Positions 54,284 through 63,790 are shown, counted from the first letter of the stretch. The stretch: 64,000 bases of DNA from Vulcanimicrobium alpinum (GCF_027923555.1 NZ_AP025523.1:1988484-2052483), one strand, 5' to 3'. Made by a program: numbers and translations. The notes: a model not told the origin generated them from the letters alone.

Positions 54284-57200
54284 TTACGCGCGCACCCGGC
54301 GCTGATCGCCGAGCGCCCGCAGCAGCGACTCGCGCTCGATCTCGAGCTCGACGTCGACCGGCGCGTGCAGCCCCGTGGCGAACTCGGTCGGGTTGAGCGC
54401 TTCCATCGCGGTCAGCGTGCGCTGCAGCGCGTCGCGATACGGGCTGAAGTCGGCGACGCTCTCGCCGTCGCGCTCGAGCGAGGTCCCGAGCAACATGGTC
54501 GCCACCCGCCACGGCGCCGCCGTCACCAGCTTGGCGCGTTCGAGCAAGGAGGCCGCGGAAGCCAGTTCGTCGGCACCGACCGTGCCGATGAGCTGCAGCC
54601 CGGTCTCCTCGATACCGGCGTACGAGGTGTGCGCGCGCAGCGCTTCAATCGCCGCCTGCAACGCGACGCGCGCGCCGCGCGTCTCGATGTCGTCGCGTTC
54701 GAGCACGGATTTCGGCACGCGCAGTTTGATGAAGAGCCGGTCGACGAGTTCGTCGACGAGCGCGCCGTACGCGACGAGCGCCGACGTCGCCTCCGGCGTT
54801 TCGGCGCGGTTGGGCGTGAGCGCGCGCAGGACCATCAGGTGGCCGAGCAGCCCCGGGAAGCGCGCCTCCTCGAGATACTGCACCGTCCACTCCAGGCGTT
54901 CGGCCGTGAGCGCGAGCGCGACGGTCGCGGCATGCGGAGCGGGGTGTTCCGGCGCGGCGATCAGCTGCGCGAGCTCGTCGGCCGGGATCGCCGTGTCGGT
55001 GCGCGCGCCGTTGGTGCCGCGCACCGGAACCGCCGGCGGGAGCTGGATGTAGGTCGTCTCGCCGGGGAGCGCCGCTTGCTGGTGACGCACGCCTTGGATC
55101 CGGCCTGCGGCGGCGTCGAGGACGGAGAACGGGAGCGTCGGGTCGACGATCGGCAGCGCCGGCGCGGAACGGACGCGCAGCGGCTCGGCCTGCACGACCA
55201 TCTCCGGCTGCTCGTCCCACAGCACGTGCGCGCGCGTTTCGATCGTGCTCCCCGCCGGGACCGGCGTGTTGACGATCATCCGCAGCCGCGCGATCACCTC
55301 GACGCCTGCGCCGACGTCGCCGAGCGTGAGCCCGCTGGCGACGAGCAGCGGCGACGTCCCGGCGAAGTCGAGCAGCGCGACGTCGTTGACGGTCGTGCTG
55401 CCGGGCGCGTAGACGGCGTTGGTCGGCGCGTCGAGCCGCGCGTTGAGGCGCTTCGCGGCGCCGTCGCCGTGGTTGCGCAGCGAGAGCGTGTAGACGATCT
55501 CGTCGCCTGCGTCGACGGCTTCGGCCGGCAGCGCCGTGAGCGTCGCGCCTTCCGCGAACGACGCCTCGGCGTGCGTTTCCAGCGTCATCGATTCGAGCGA
55601 GAACGGCACGACGTTGAGGCCGCTGAGGCGCGCGCCGACCTCGAGGCTGTCGTCGGCGCTCACGCTGCCGACGAGCCGCAAGTGAACGATCGCCTCGCGC
55701 GACTCTTGCGCCGGCACTTCGCCGAACACGACGGTGTCGCCGTCGCGCGATGCGCCTTCGACGTTTTCGAGCCGCAGCTCGTCGGTGAGGAACAGCCGCA
55801 CGCGCACGTCCCGACCGCGATCCGTCCCCTCGTTGTGCAGCGTCAGCTTGCAGGCGGTGGTGCGGTTGGGGCGTAGCACCTCGTTGCCCTCGAGGACCAG
55901 CGCCGAGCCCTTGGTCGAGAAGCGCGGGCGCGACGACGCGACGTGGACCGCCGAGCCGAGATCGATCTCGTCGAGCTGCGCGGTCTGCAGGCGCGCCCGC
56001 ACGCGCAGCTGCGTCTGGTCTTCGATCGCCGGGGCGACGCGCGCTTCGAGCTTGATCGTGCGCGCGGCGCTCGGTTCGAGCTTGTCGAGATGGACCGCGC
56101 CGTCGTCGCCGATCGTCAGCTCCCCGTCGCGGTCGCTCGCTTTGAGCTGCGAGAGCCCTTCGTCGACGTCGAGCTGGAGGCGCGCGTCGGTCGCGGCGTC
56201 GGTCCCCATGTTCTCGATGCGGATGGTGAAGACGGCGGCGTCGCCGGGCGAGACGCGCTTGGGCGTCTCGCGCTCGATCGTGTTGAACGCGGCGGGGAAC
56301 GCCGGCGCCGAGCGGACGGTGACGGCGCGGTCGAAGCTCCGATCGCCTTTCGCCCAATCGATCCGCGCCGCAAACGGCAATTCGGTGCCGTTCTTCACCG
56401 GCGAGCGGACGATCCCGGCGAGAGAGACTTCGACCGAGCGCCCCGGCTCGAGATCGCCGAGTTCGAAGAGCCCGAAGTCTTTCTCGCGGTCGACCAGCGT
56501 CGCGCCGTCGACGCGCCGCGAGCCGCCGGAATAGGTGAAGCCGTCGGGGAGCTTGATCTTCACCTTCACGTTGCGCGCGCGGGCGGTGCCGATGTTGCGC
56601 GCGCGGGCGGTGAGGCGGATGCGCTGACCGGGAACGACGTCGTCTTCGCAGTCGACGGTGAACGAGGTCTCTTCGCCGGCGAACGACGGCTTGGAAGGGA
56701 TCTTGAGCGTCACCGTCGCGAGCGCGAACTCCGGGAGTTCCTGCGAGCAAACGGAACCGCGCGCGGCGATCGCGGTGGCGTCTTCGAGCGTCGCGTCGAT
56801 CCGCACGCGGTAACCGACGTCGAGCGTCGCGCCCGGGCCGAGCGTCGGCGCGACGATCGTCGGGCGCGACGGACCAAACGGTTCGGCATCGCCCTCCGCC
56901 GGCGCGCGGCCGTCGACCTTCGCCGAACCCGCGACGTACGATGTGTGCGCGGGGAGCGGCAGCAGTACGATCACGTCGTGCGCGCTCGATTGGCCGCTGT
57001 TGTGGATCTGCGCGCGGAGCTGGAGTTCGGCGTCGGGCACCGCTTCGCGCACCGGCGTGAGCGAGAGCTTCGTCGTCGACCCCTGCAGCGTCGGGCGGCT
57101 GCGCACGACGAGCCGCACGACGTTGGAACCGATGAGCGGGACTTCGAACGAGGCGATCGCCGCCTGCAGCGCGATCTGCGTCCCGTTCTCGATCGTCGGC

Positions 57201-57535
57201 GCGACGCTGTAGGCGAGCGAGATGCGCCGCTCGCCGCCCGGCGGGACGTCGCCGATGCTCGCGCCCGAACTCTGCAGCAGCGACGTGAGCCCGCCGTGCT
57301 CGTCGATCGCGGTATCGTCGATGCGTGCCGTTCCGACGAGATACGTGAGCCCCTCAGGGAGCCGGAACCGGACGCGGAATCCGGTCGCCGTCCCACCGCC
57401 GAAGTTGCGGAACGTGAACGTCGCGTGGATCGTCTGCCCGGGTTCGATGGTGCGGCCCGGCGAGACGTTGAGCGTGCGTAGCCCCTCGGGCAACGGAGCG
57501 GTACCCGGAGCGAAGACGTCGGTCATCGTGCGCAT
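54284..57535 (-). CDS. large protein with six DUF11-like repeats and helical C-terminal domain
   Basis: The 1083-residue protein holds six diverged units of about 120 residues, each with the pattern VxPGxxIxxTxxxxNxGxxxAxxVxxxxxLPxG followed by GSxxVDG. Examples are ATFTFRNFGGGTATGFRVRF, RLTARARNIGTARARNVKVK, FTIRIENMGTDAATDARLQL and YTLSLRNHGDGAAKRLNARL. DUF11 repeats are immunoglobulin-like and common in surface proteins. From about 775 a different, mostly helical domain of about 300 residues follows. There is no signal peptide or anchor (start MRTMTDVFAPG), which is odd for such repeats. It leads an operon with a membrane protein and a SpoIIE phosphatase. Function unknown. Confidence 0.8.
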   Translation of the reverse strand: MRTMTDVFAPGTAPLPEGLRTLNVSPGRTIEPGQTIHATFTFRNFGGGTATGFRVRFRLPEGLTYLVGTARIDDTAIDEHGGLTSLLQSSGASIGDVPPGGERRISLAYSVAPTIENGTQIALQAAIASFEVPLIGSNVVRLVVRSRPTLQGSTTKLSLTPVREAVPDAELQLRAQIHNSGQSSAHDVIVLLPLPAHTSYVAGSAKVDGRAPAEGDAEPFGPSRPTIVAPTLGPGATLDVGYRVRIDATLEDATAIAARGSVCSQELPEFALATVTLKIPSKPSFAGEETSFTVDCEDDVVPGQRIRLTARARNIGTARARNVKVKIKLPDGFTYSGGSRRVDGATLVDREKDFGLFELGDLEPGRSVEVSLAGIVRSPVKNGTELPFAARIDWAKGDRSFDRAVTVRSAPAFPAAFNTIERETPKRVSPGDAAVFTIRIENMGTDAATDARLQLDVDEGLSQLKASDRDGELTIGDDGAVHLDKLEPSAARTIKLEARVAPAIEDQTQLRVRARLQTAQLDEIDLGSAVHVASSRPRFSTKGSALVLEGNEVLRPNRTTACKLTLHNEGTDRGRDVRVRLFLTDELRLENVEGASRDGDTVVFGEVPAQESREAIVHLRLVGSVSADDSLEVGARLSGLNVVPFSLESMTLETHAEASFAEGATLTALPAEAVDAGDEIVYTLSLRNHGDGAAKRLNARLDAPTNAVYAPGSTTVNDVALLDFAGTSPLLVASGLTLGDVGAGVEVIARLRMIVNTPVPAGSTIETRAHVLWDEQPEMVVQAEPLRVRSAPALPIVDPTLPFSVLDAAAGRIQGVRHQQAALPGETTYIQLPPAVPVRGTNGARTDTAIPADELAQLIAAPEHPAPHAATVALALTAERLEWTVQYLEEARFPGLLGHLMVLRALTPNRAETPEATSALVAYGALVDELVDRLFIKLRVPKSVLERDDIETRGARVALQAAIEALRAHTSYAGIEETGLQLIGTVGADELASAASLLERAKLVTAAPWRVATMLLGTSLERDGESVADFSPYRDALQRTLTAMEALNPTEFATGLHAPVDVELEIERESLLRALGDQRRVRA

Positions 57536-57644
57536 ACGCCGGTAACCGTTGCGAATGCGATGCTACGGATACCTGTTGACCAAGCGACGCCGCCCCGCTC
57601 CCGGCCCCCGGCTCCGGAACATCGTGATCCGCTGCACTCACCCC

Positions 57645-57718
57645 GTCACGCTGAGCCTGTCGAAGCGCAGCCGCCCTAGTGCTCGTCAGAGGCGACGCTT
57701 CGACAGGCTCAGCGTGAC
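57645..57718. repeat. perfect inverted repeat of the CTGAGCCTGTCGAAG element
   Basis: Two 23-bp arms (57645-57667 and 57696-57718) are exact complements, separated by 28 bp. The arm core is CACGCTGAGCCTGTCGAAG. This is the most complete copy of a dispersed repeat that also appears at 529, 4508, 21231 and about 61580. It lies in the 273-bp gap between the divergent DUF11-like and Uma2 genes. The rest of the gap shows nothing identifiable. Confidence 0.85.
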
Positions 57719-57808
57719 GCAGCGGCACGAGATGATACGACGCGGCATCAGGCTACAGGCGGGCAACCAGGCCGAAACGAAACGGAAACTCTCGCGCGGC
57801 ACCATCCG

Positions 57809-58404
57809 ATGAGTGAGATGCAAGCACCAGCGAACGACGGACTCGACCTGCGCGCCTTAGCGTCGCCGAGTATCACCCGGATGGGTGAGGCCGGGATCTT
57901 GCGAGCCGACGAACGCGTCGAGCTTCTGAACGGCCGGATCGTTGAAGTCCCGCCGATCGGACCCGATCACGCGTACGTCGTCACGCACGTCGCGGACCTC
58001 GTGCACCACCGGCTCCGCGGGGAGATCTTCGTGCGCTCGCAGCTTCCGCTGCCGCTCGGCCCGTATTCCGAACCGGAACCGAACCTCGCGCTCGTCAGGG
58101 GCCGCGCGGAGCGTTACCAACGCGCACACCCCGCGCAGACGATGTGCTGCCCGTCATCGAAGGTTCGAACACGACGCTTGCATACGATCGCGGTGCAAAG
58201 CTCGCTGCGTACGCGACAAGCGGGATCGGCGAGTACTGGATCGTGAACCTCCGCGATCGCACCGTCGAAGTGCATGCTCAACCGCGGGACGGCCGCTTTC
58301 AATCGACGCGCATCGCGCGTGGCGATGACCGGGTCACTCCGCGCGGCATCCCGGACGTGTCGTTCACGGTCGCCGAGATGTTCGGAACGATCGCGCGAGG
58401 GTGA
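57809..58404 (+). pseudogene. Uma2 family protein, frameshifted and with altered active site
   Basis: The first frame (ATG 57809) gives LRADERVELLNGRIVEVPPI through SEPEPNLALVRGRAERYQRA. After about 58130 the second frame continues DDVLPVIEGSNTTLAYDRGA, KLAAYATSGIGEYWIVNLRD. One extra C in the CCCC run at about 58128-58131 would restore HPRADDVLPVIE. However, the catalytic Asp of the EPDLALV motif is Asn here, and VIEVS is VIEGS. So even a repaired frame may be inactive. It is a paralogue of the intact gene at 18830-19381. Confidence 0.75.
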
Positions 58405-58432
58405 TGCCGGCAGCCGGCGGAATTTGCGGCGC

Positions 58433-59455
58433 ATGAGTACACAGATGCGTGCGGTTGAGGTTCCCGCAGCCGGCGGCGATTTCGAACTGGTCACGCGTGA
58501 CATCCCCGAACCCGGACGCGACGAAGTACGCATCCGCGTGCAAGCATGCGGCATCTGTCATAGCGACGCGCTGGTGAAGTTCGGGCATTGGCCCGGCGTC
58601 GTCTATCCGCGCGTCCCCGGCCACGAGATCGTCGGCGTCGTCGACGCGGTTGGGCCGGATGCAAAGCCGTGGAAGGTCGGTGCGCGCGTCGGCGTCGGGT
58701 GGTTCGGCGGCTGCTGCTTCCACTGCGATCGGTGCCGCCGCGGCGACCTTCTGCATTGCACGAACGGACAGATCCCCGGGATGACCTACGACGGCGGTTA
58801 TGCCGACTACCTGATCGCGCCGGCGATCGCGGTCGCGTCGGTCCCCGACGATCTGGCGAGCGCGGAGGCCGCGCCGCTGCTGTGCGCGGGGATCACCACC
58901 TTCAATGCGTTGCGGCACAGCGGTGCGAAAGCGGGCGACGTCGTCGCCGTCCTCGGCGTCGGCGGCCTCGGACATCTCGGCGTGCAGTTCGCGGCGAAGA
59001 TGGGCTTCCACACCGTCGCGATCGCGCGCGGCGCGGACAAAGCGCAGCCCGCGCGCGACCTCGGCGCGCATCGCTACATCGACAGCACGCGCGGCGACGT
59101 CGCCAAGGAATTGCAAGCGCTCGGCGGCGCGAAGGTCGTGCTCGCGACCGTCACCAACGCCCCCGCGATGGCCGCGACGATCGACGGGATCGCGACCGGC
59201 GGCGAACTCATCGTGCTCGGCGCGACGGCCGAACCCATCGCGGTCACGCCGATTCAACTGATCGGCGCTAGCCGTACCGTGCGGGGCTGGCCCAGCGGCA
59301 TCGCGACCGACTCGGAAGATACGATGCGGTTCTCCGCGCTGCAGGGCGTCCGTCCGCAGATCGAACGCTTCCCGCTCGAACGCGCCGCAGAGGCGTTCGA
59401 ACGGATGATGAGCGGCAACGCCCGCTTCCGCGTGGTGCTCGAGACCGGCGCCTAA
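58433..59455 (+). CDS. zinc-dependent alcohol dehydrogenase
   Basis: The 340-residue medium-chain dehydrogenase starts MSTQMRAVEVPAAGGDFELV. Catalytic-zinc ligands are Cys in ACGICHSDALV, His-Glu in VPGHEIVG and a later Cys (LLCAGITTFNAL). The structural zinc lobe has Cys in GGCCFHCDRC and LLHC. The coenzyme loop is GVGGLGHLGVQFAAK. It oxidises or reduces alcohols/aldehydes; the subgroup resembles AdhA/AdhP-type enzymes. It ends at a strong convergent terminator (59482-59520). Confidence 0.93.
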   Translation: MSTQMRAVEVPAAGGDFELVTRDIPEPGRDEVRIRVQACGICHSDALVKFGHWPGVVYPRVPGHEIVGVVDAVGPDAKPWKVGARVGVGWFGGCCFHCDRCRRGDLLHCTNGQIPGMTYDGGYADYLIAPAIAVASVPDDLASAEAAPLLCAGITTFNALRHSGAKAGDVVAVLGVGGLGHLGVQFAAKMGFHTVAIARGADKAQPARDLGAHRYIDSTRGDVAKELQALGGAKVVLATVTNAPAMAATIDGIATGGELIVLGATAEPIAVTPIQLIGASRTVRGWPSGIATDSEDTMRFSALQGVRPQIERFPLERAAEAFERMMSGNARFRVVLETGA

Positions 59456-59481
59456 CACACCCCGTGTGAAGGAGTGAAGAC

Positions 59482-59520
59482 GAAGAAGAGCCCGGGCTTC
59501 GCAGGTCCGGGCTCTTCTTC
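59482..59520. terminator. bidirectional terminator between ADH and coiled-coil gene
   Basis: A perfect 14-bp stem (GAAGAAGAGCCCGG and its complement) with an 11-base loop. The base of the stem is GAAGAAG/CTTCTTC, giving a U-rich run in the transcript when read on the plus strand. It lies 26 bp after the ADH stop and 45 bp from the stop of the convergent gene, so it can serve both. Confidence 0.75.
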
Positions 59521-59565
59521 TGCCCCTTCGAAAGACAGCGGTCGAGGGGCGGCGCAGGCGACGGG

Positions 59566-60570
59566 CTATTCGTTGACCGCGGCGCCGTTCGGGGAGACGG
59601 GGGTGCGCACGACCGACTCGAGCGACTTGAGCACTTCGAGCGCGCTCGACGACGGTCCGATCGACTTCGCGCGTTCCTGCGCGGCGCGGGCGTCCGCCTC
59701 GGCGGCTTCGCGCGCGGCGCGGCATTCGGTGAATCGGCGGGCGGCCTCGGCGGCTTCCGCCTTCGTCGCGTTCAGCGCTTCGGCGGCGCGGTCGAGACGC
59801 TGCTCGCCTTCGGCGAGGCGGGCTTCCGACTCGGTGAAGGCGCGGCGGGCGTCGTCGAGTTTGCGCTTGAGGTCTTCGACGAGCGCGTTTGCGGCGTCCA
59901 TCGCCGCGTGCAGCACGACCGAATCTTCGGTCGCCTTCGCGTGCTCGGCGGCGAGCCGTCCGGTGCGCTGCGCGATTTCGCGCGCCGCGACCGCGGCCTT
60001 CTTCTCTTCGTCGAGCAACGACGAGACGACCGCGAGCTTCGCGTCGACGCCGAGTTTCTCGCGGGCGGAGCGAGCCTCGGCGGCTTCAGCGGCGAGGCGT
60101 TCTTCGACGGCGCGCGCGTTGTCGAGCATCGCCTGGATCGCCGCGCGATGTTCGGCGGCGCGGCGCTGCGCTTCCGCGAACTCGTCGCTGGTCGGCGTGA
60201 TCTCCGGCGGCGGCACGACGGTGAGTTGCGGACGTCCCGGCGGATCGGGCGGCGCGACGGCGGCAGCGACCGGCTGCGGGGCGGGCGTGGGGAGCGGCGT
60301 CACCGTGGCGACCGGCGCGGCAGCGACGGCTTCGGTGGCCTCGCTCTCGCGGCGATCGCTGCCGCTGCGGCGTTCTTCTTCGACGGGAATGTTCTCCATT
60401 CGACGTTCCTGGCCGCTGCGCGGGTCGCCGGCGTCCAGGTCGGCAAGGATCGAGTTGAGCTTGCGCGAGGCGGCACCGCCCTGCGCGTCGTCGTCGCCGG
60501 CACTTCCGCCGGTCGGGCGGTCGGGCATGATGCCGAAGCTCCAGTTCTTATCCTTGCCGCGGAACAACAT
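59566..60570 (-). CDS. coiled-coil protein
   Basis: The 334-residue protein begins MLFRGKDKNWSFGIMPDRPT without a signal peptide. A short charged region (RRMENIPVEEERRSGSDRRE) and a Pro/Ala linker (about 80-125) lead into a long Ala/Glu/Arg coiled coil (about 128-305; e.g. EFAEAQRRAAEHRAAIQAML and DLKRKLDDARRAFTESEARL). The tail ends SPNGAAVNE. The shape suggests a structural or scaffold role in the cytoplasm; no family is recognised. Confidence 0.7.
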   Translation of the reverse strand: MLFRGKDKNWSFGIMPDRPTGGSAGDDDAQGGAASRKLNSILADLDAGDPRSGQERRMENIPVEEERRSGSDRRESEATEAVAAAPVATVTPLPTPAPQPVAAAVAPPDPPGRPQLTVVPPPEITPTSDEFAEAQRRAAEHRAAIQAMLDNARAVEERLAAEAAEARSAREKLGVDAKLAVVSSLLDEEKKAAVAAREIAQRTGRLAAEHAKATEDSVVLHAAMDAANALVEDLKRKLDDARRAFTESEARLAEGEQRLDRAAEALNATKAEAAEAARRFTECRAAREAAEADARAAQERAKSIGPSSSALEVLKSLESVVRTPVSPNGAAVNE

Positions 60571-60714
60571 GTGGCTTCAACTCCAGAGGACGGTCAGCGT
60601 CGATCCCGTGTTATTAAGTTTCGGTCAAGCGCGCGGAGACTTTATGTGGGTCTGCGGGAGTGAGCAGGATCGCAGGCCCACAGGAACGGCGGCGGGGGCT
60701 CCGTAGGATTGGGC

Positions 60715-61584
60715 ATGAGAGGCCGGCACGCGAGACGGGCGGTTGCGATCGCCGTCGTCCTCTTGATCGGCGCGGCGGGCGCCCGGGCTGAGGGCTTCGC
60801 GACGCTGCATGACGTGCTCGGCGGCCTGCGGCAACTCCCCGGGATCGCCTTCACCAACGTCGCCGAGTGGTCGGGCCGGCCGGCGGCTCCCGCGGAATCG
60901 GCAGCGGGGACGGCGCCGTTCGCGGAGGTGCGGGCGGAGCGCGCGATCCTCGCGCTTCCGGCGCCGGATCGGGAGGCGACGCTGTGGTGGCTGCAGAGCC
61001 GCGGCCGGAAACGTCTCCACGAGCGCGGCGCTACGAACGCGGAGATCGGCCCGGCGCGCTACCCGGTCGACCTGTTCGGCGAGCGCGGGCCGAACACGCG
61101 GCTTGCGCGCGCGATGCACGAATGGCGACGGCTGCCGTATGGCGGCGACATGCGCAGCGTCGGCGCGCGCGATCCCGAGATCACCAATCGCGTGCGCGTG
61201 CTGGGCGGGTTTGCGGTGGTCGCGCGCGACGGCGGGGCGGAACTGCACTGCCTCTCGTTCCGCAATCTCGCCGCGAACACGGCGACGTCGATCCGCTGGC
61301 GCTTCGACTTCTTCGGCGCCGACGGCACGCAGCTCACCTCGATCACCGACGAACGCCGCGGCTCGTTCGCGCCGAACATCGACATCATTTCCGTCCCGAA
61401 CGTCGCCACCTACAACAATCCCGGCCTCGGCATGCCGCATGCGCTCACCGAGGGATGCCGCCGCAACGACACGCGCAACGAGAGCACCGCGCTCGCACGT
61501 GCAGCGTCGTTTGCGGTGAGCATCGCCGGCGTCACCTACGACGACGGAACGACGATCGGATTATCCGCCTTCTCGACCCGCTAA
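60715..61584 (+). CDS. secreted hypothetical protein
   Basis: The 289-residue protein starts MRGRHARRAVAIAVVLLIGA with a signal peptide cleaved near ARAEG. The mature part includes TLHDVLGGLRQLPGIAFTNV, a middle Arg-rich section, and a C-terminal beta-rich domain with CLSFRNLAANTATSIRWRFD, FFGADGTQLTSITDERRG and SFAVSIAGVTYDDGT. Two cysteines (LHCLSF, EGCRRND) could form a disulphide. The C-terminal pattern of FRN...A..IRW.F suggests an immunoglobulin-like sandwich. No function is recognised. Confidence 0.6.
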   Translation: MRGRHARRAVAIAVVLLIGAAGARAEGFATLHDVLGGLRQLPGIAFTNVAEWSGRPAAPAESAAGTAPFAEVRAERAILALPAPDREATLWWLQSRGRKRLHERGATNAEIGPARYPVDLFGERGPNTRLARAMHEWRRLPYGGDMRSVGARDPEITNRVRVLGGFAVVARDGGAELHCLSFRNLAANTATSIRWRFDFFGADGTQLTSITDERRGSFAPNIDIISVPNVATYNNPGLGMPHALTEGCRRNDTRNESTALARAASFAVSIAGVTYDDGTTIGLSAFSTR

Positions 61585-61688
61585 GCCCGTCGAAGAGCCG
61601 GCCGTAGGAAATCAGTTAGAGCTGTCGTCGTTCCAGTCACGGCCGGGGCGCCGCTATGCCAATAGAAGCGACTGGAAAAACATACGAT

Positions 61689-62998
61689 TCACCGTCGTCG
61701 TTTTTTACGACTGCCCAGGGGATGTGGCGGACGCGGTCCTTCGACGAGGTCGTCGGGGCACGGACGTACCGGTCCCTCGGCGTGCGTGTTGCCAGAAGGA
61801 CTCGCGAGAGCGCGCTCCAGGTCGGCGAAGGCGTCGATCAACTCAACGGCCTCGAAGCTGCGATTGCGCCGAGCACCGGTGGTTTCGATCAGGATGCGGG
61901 CGCGCACGAGCACCTCAATCGCGGTGCTGGTGTTGGTGAAGTTGCGGCCGATGAGCTTCTGCGCCGAGCTGATCGTGATAATCGGTGCCGCCGGCAGATG
62001 CGCTAAGAGCTGAAGTGCTCCCGCGTCCGCGCGCAGCGAGCCCAGGCGCGTGCGCCACGTCGCGACGAGCGCTTCGATGCGGTCCTCGAATGCGACGGCG
62101 TCATGAGCGGCACGCGTACATGCACCGGCAAACATCGCGATCCACGCCTCCATTGCGGCGTTAGCGACGGGTCCTTCAGGCGGTCCGTCGTAACGGGTTG
62201 CGTTCAACGCGTGCACATATGCGCCGGCGCTCGTCGCAAGGATGAGCGATACCGGAGGCACCGTCCTGAGTGCAAGGCCCCGTCGACGGAGCACCATTGC
62301 GATGAGCGCGCGGCCGGTGCGTCCGTTGCCATCGATGAAGGGGTGGATCGTTTCGAACTGCGCGTGCGCGATCGCAGCTTGCACGACCGGCGAAACACTG
62401 TCGCCGTTGCAGAAACCGCAGAGGTCCTCGAGCAGTTCAGGAACGAGTTCGGGAGGCGGAGGGACAAAATCTGCCCCGTTCGGCGAGTTGTCGTGTCGCC
62501 CGATCCAATTCTGCACGTGCCGAAGCCCCGTACGATCCGCCAAGGTTGTCGGACGCAATAGCGCCTCTTGCACGTCGACCAACCGCGCGGTGGTAATCGG
62601 CTCCGCGGCATTCCGCAGTGCGCGCATCATCGCGTCGACGTTTCCGAGCACCTCGTCGGCTGTCGGATTCGGCGCGGGTCGACACCGGCTGCCGCTCTGA
62701 GCACACGCGCCGGAGCGATTCTCAGGCCCTCGATATGCGACGACGCAACGGACTCTGCGCGCAACAGCAGGCGCGCAAGCGCCTCGGTGTCGGCAAGGGC
62801 ACGCGCGCGCGCATCGAGACGCGCAATTGCCAGTTCGGCATCGGAGACATCTGCCGCGATGTCCGCTGACAGAATGAAGCGTCGGCCGGCAAGCTGATCA
62901 GGGATGTAGGCCTGGTAGCGCCCGCTCCACCGCTCGCGGCGAGGAACCCCGATCCCCGCCTGCGGGGCGGTCCAAAGATGCGTTACATAGGTCCCCAC
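61689..62998 (-). pseudogene. Fic family protein, frameshifted
   Basis: The first frame (GTG at 62998) gives the N terminus with the inhibitory-helix motif SSHIEG (S/TxxxEG), then breaks at about 62676-62678. The second frame continues APNPTADEVLGNVDAMMRAL and holds the catalytic HPFIDGNGRTGR motif and a C-terminal winged helix (TISSAQKLIGRNFTNTSTAI). One more C in a CCC run rejoins them into about 435 residues, the normal length for Fic/wHTH proteins. Fic enzymes AMPylate target proteins; this class carries its own inhibitory helix. It lies just downstream of an AbrB/MazE-like antitoxin remnant. Confidence 0.8.
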
Positions 62999-63069
62999 GC
63001 GTTCATATTATCATTTCTCATCATAAATGGGAGTAAGGACGCGTTGTGTTCCTGGTATCGCGCCGCGCG

Positions 63070-63318
63070 CTACCAGGTCAGCTCGTCGTCACCAGTGTTG
63101 GCAAACTCCGGCCAGGCGAGAGCGTCATCTTCAGCCGCCGCGAACTCGCGGCTCGCCGACGCCCAGCCGTCGCGCGAATGCCCTTCCGGCTTTCAAAATA
63201 CGACCGCGCCGCCCTCGACCGCCATGTCGATGTCCCGCTCGAAGCCGACCTCCGCCAAGATCGCCTTGGGAAGAACGACGCCTTGCGCGTTGCCGATGCG
63301 CCGCAGCGTGATACGCAT
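63070..63318 (-). pseudogene. AbrB/MazE-like antitoxin with in-frame stop
   Basis: The start ATG is at 63316-63318. The first 41 codons give MRITLRRIGNAQGVVLPKAI and LAEVGFERDIDMAVEGGAVV, a swapped-hairpin AbrB domain. A TGA stop occurs at 63193-63195. The same frame then continues KPEGHSRDGWASASREFAAA and DDALAWPEFANTGDDELTW to TAG, which is the usual C-terminal toxin-binding tail of MazE-type antitoxins. CGA to TGA is the simplest explanation. No MazF-like toxin follows; the next gene is the Fic protein. The AT-rich spacer 63001-63035 may hold the fic promoter. Confidence 0.75.
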
Positions 63319-63391
63319 GGGGAAACAATGATGTAACAGCGAGATGTTCAAGTCAAACAGTGCGACCCGCCGCGGTTTCGACCCGACCGTG

Positions 63392-63673
63392 CTAAGCGGC
63401 CCGGCGGCGCACCCAGGCAACCGGTACGGCGTCGCAGGGGGCGAGCCGCTTGTGCTTCGTCGCGCGGTGCCACTGGGCGCAGAATCCGCAGCGATAGGCC
63501 GTTTCATGCTTCGGGCAGCCGGAGCGCGCCGCCGTCCGCGAAGCATACGCGATCTTGGCGGTGCCGTCGAGCCGGACGCAGGCGCGCGGTACGATCGCGC
63601 GCGGCATGAGGGCCTGCGCCCCGTTGCGGAGCGGATACGCGACGATCACGACGTTGTCGGCAAGCACGGCCAT
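63392..63673 (-). CDS. small cysteine/histidine-rich hypothetical protein
   Basis: The 93-residue protein starts MAVLADNVVIVAYPLRNGAQ, with AAGGAG nine bases before the ATG (63671-63673). It has CPKHETAYRCGFCAQWHRAT, in which Cys/His/Cys/Cys/His could form a zinc knuckle. The first half looks like an OB- or SH3-like strand set (ACVRLDGTAKIAYASRTA). No family is recognised. It stands alone, upstream of the antitoxin remnant on the same strand. Confidence 0.55.
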   Translation of the reverse strand: MAVLADNVVIVAYPLRNGAQALMPRAIVPRACVRLDGTAKIAYASRTAARSGCPKHETAYRCGFCAQWHRATKHKRLAPCDAVPVAWVRRRAA

Positions 63674-63790
63674 GGCGAAACTCCTTCTGTTTCCTCCATG
63701 GAATCACGGCCGTGTGCCACACGGGTGGCGCACAGCTGCAGCCGTTTCTCTCCGACCAATTCGCACAGAGTCGCGCCGGTGCGCGATTAG

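Noticed and set aside
63193-63195. Recoding of the antitoxin TGA as selenocysteine
   Set aside because: No conserved Cys/Sec position is known here, and no clear following stem-loop was seen; a CGA-to-TGA change is simpler.
63046-63336. Plus-strand open frame across the antitoxin remnant
   Set aside because: The minus-strand frame matches the AbrB/MazE family on both sides of the TGA, so the plus-strand frame is a shadow.
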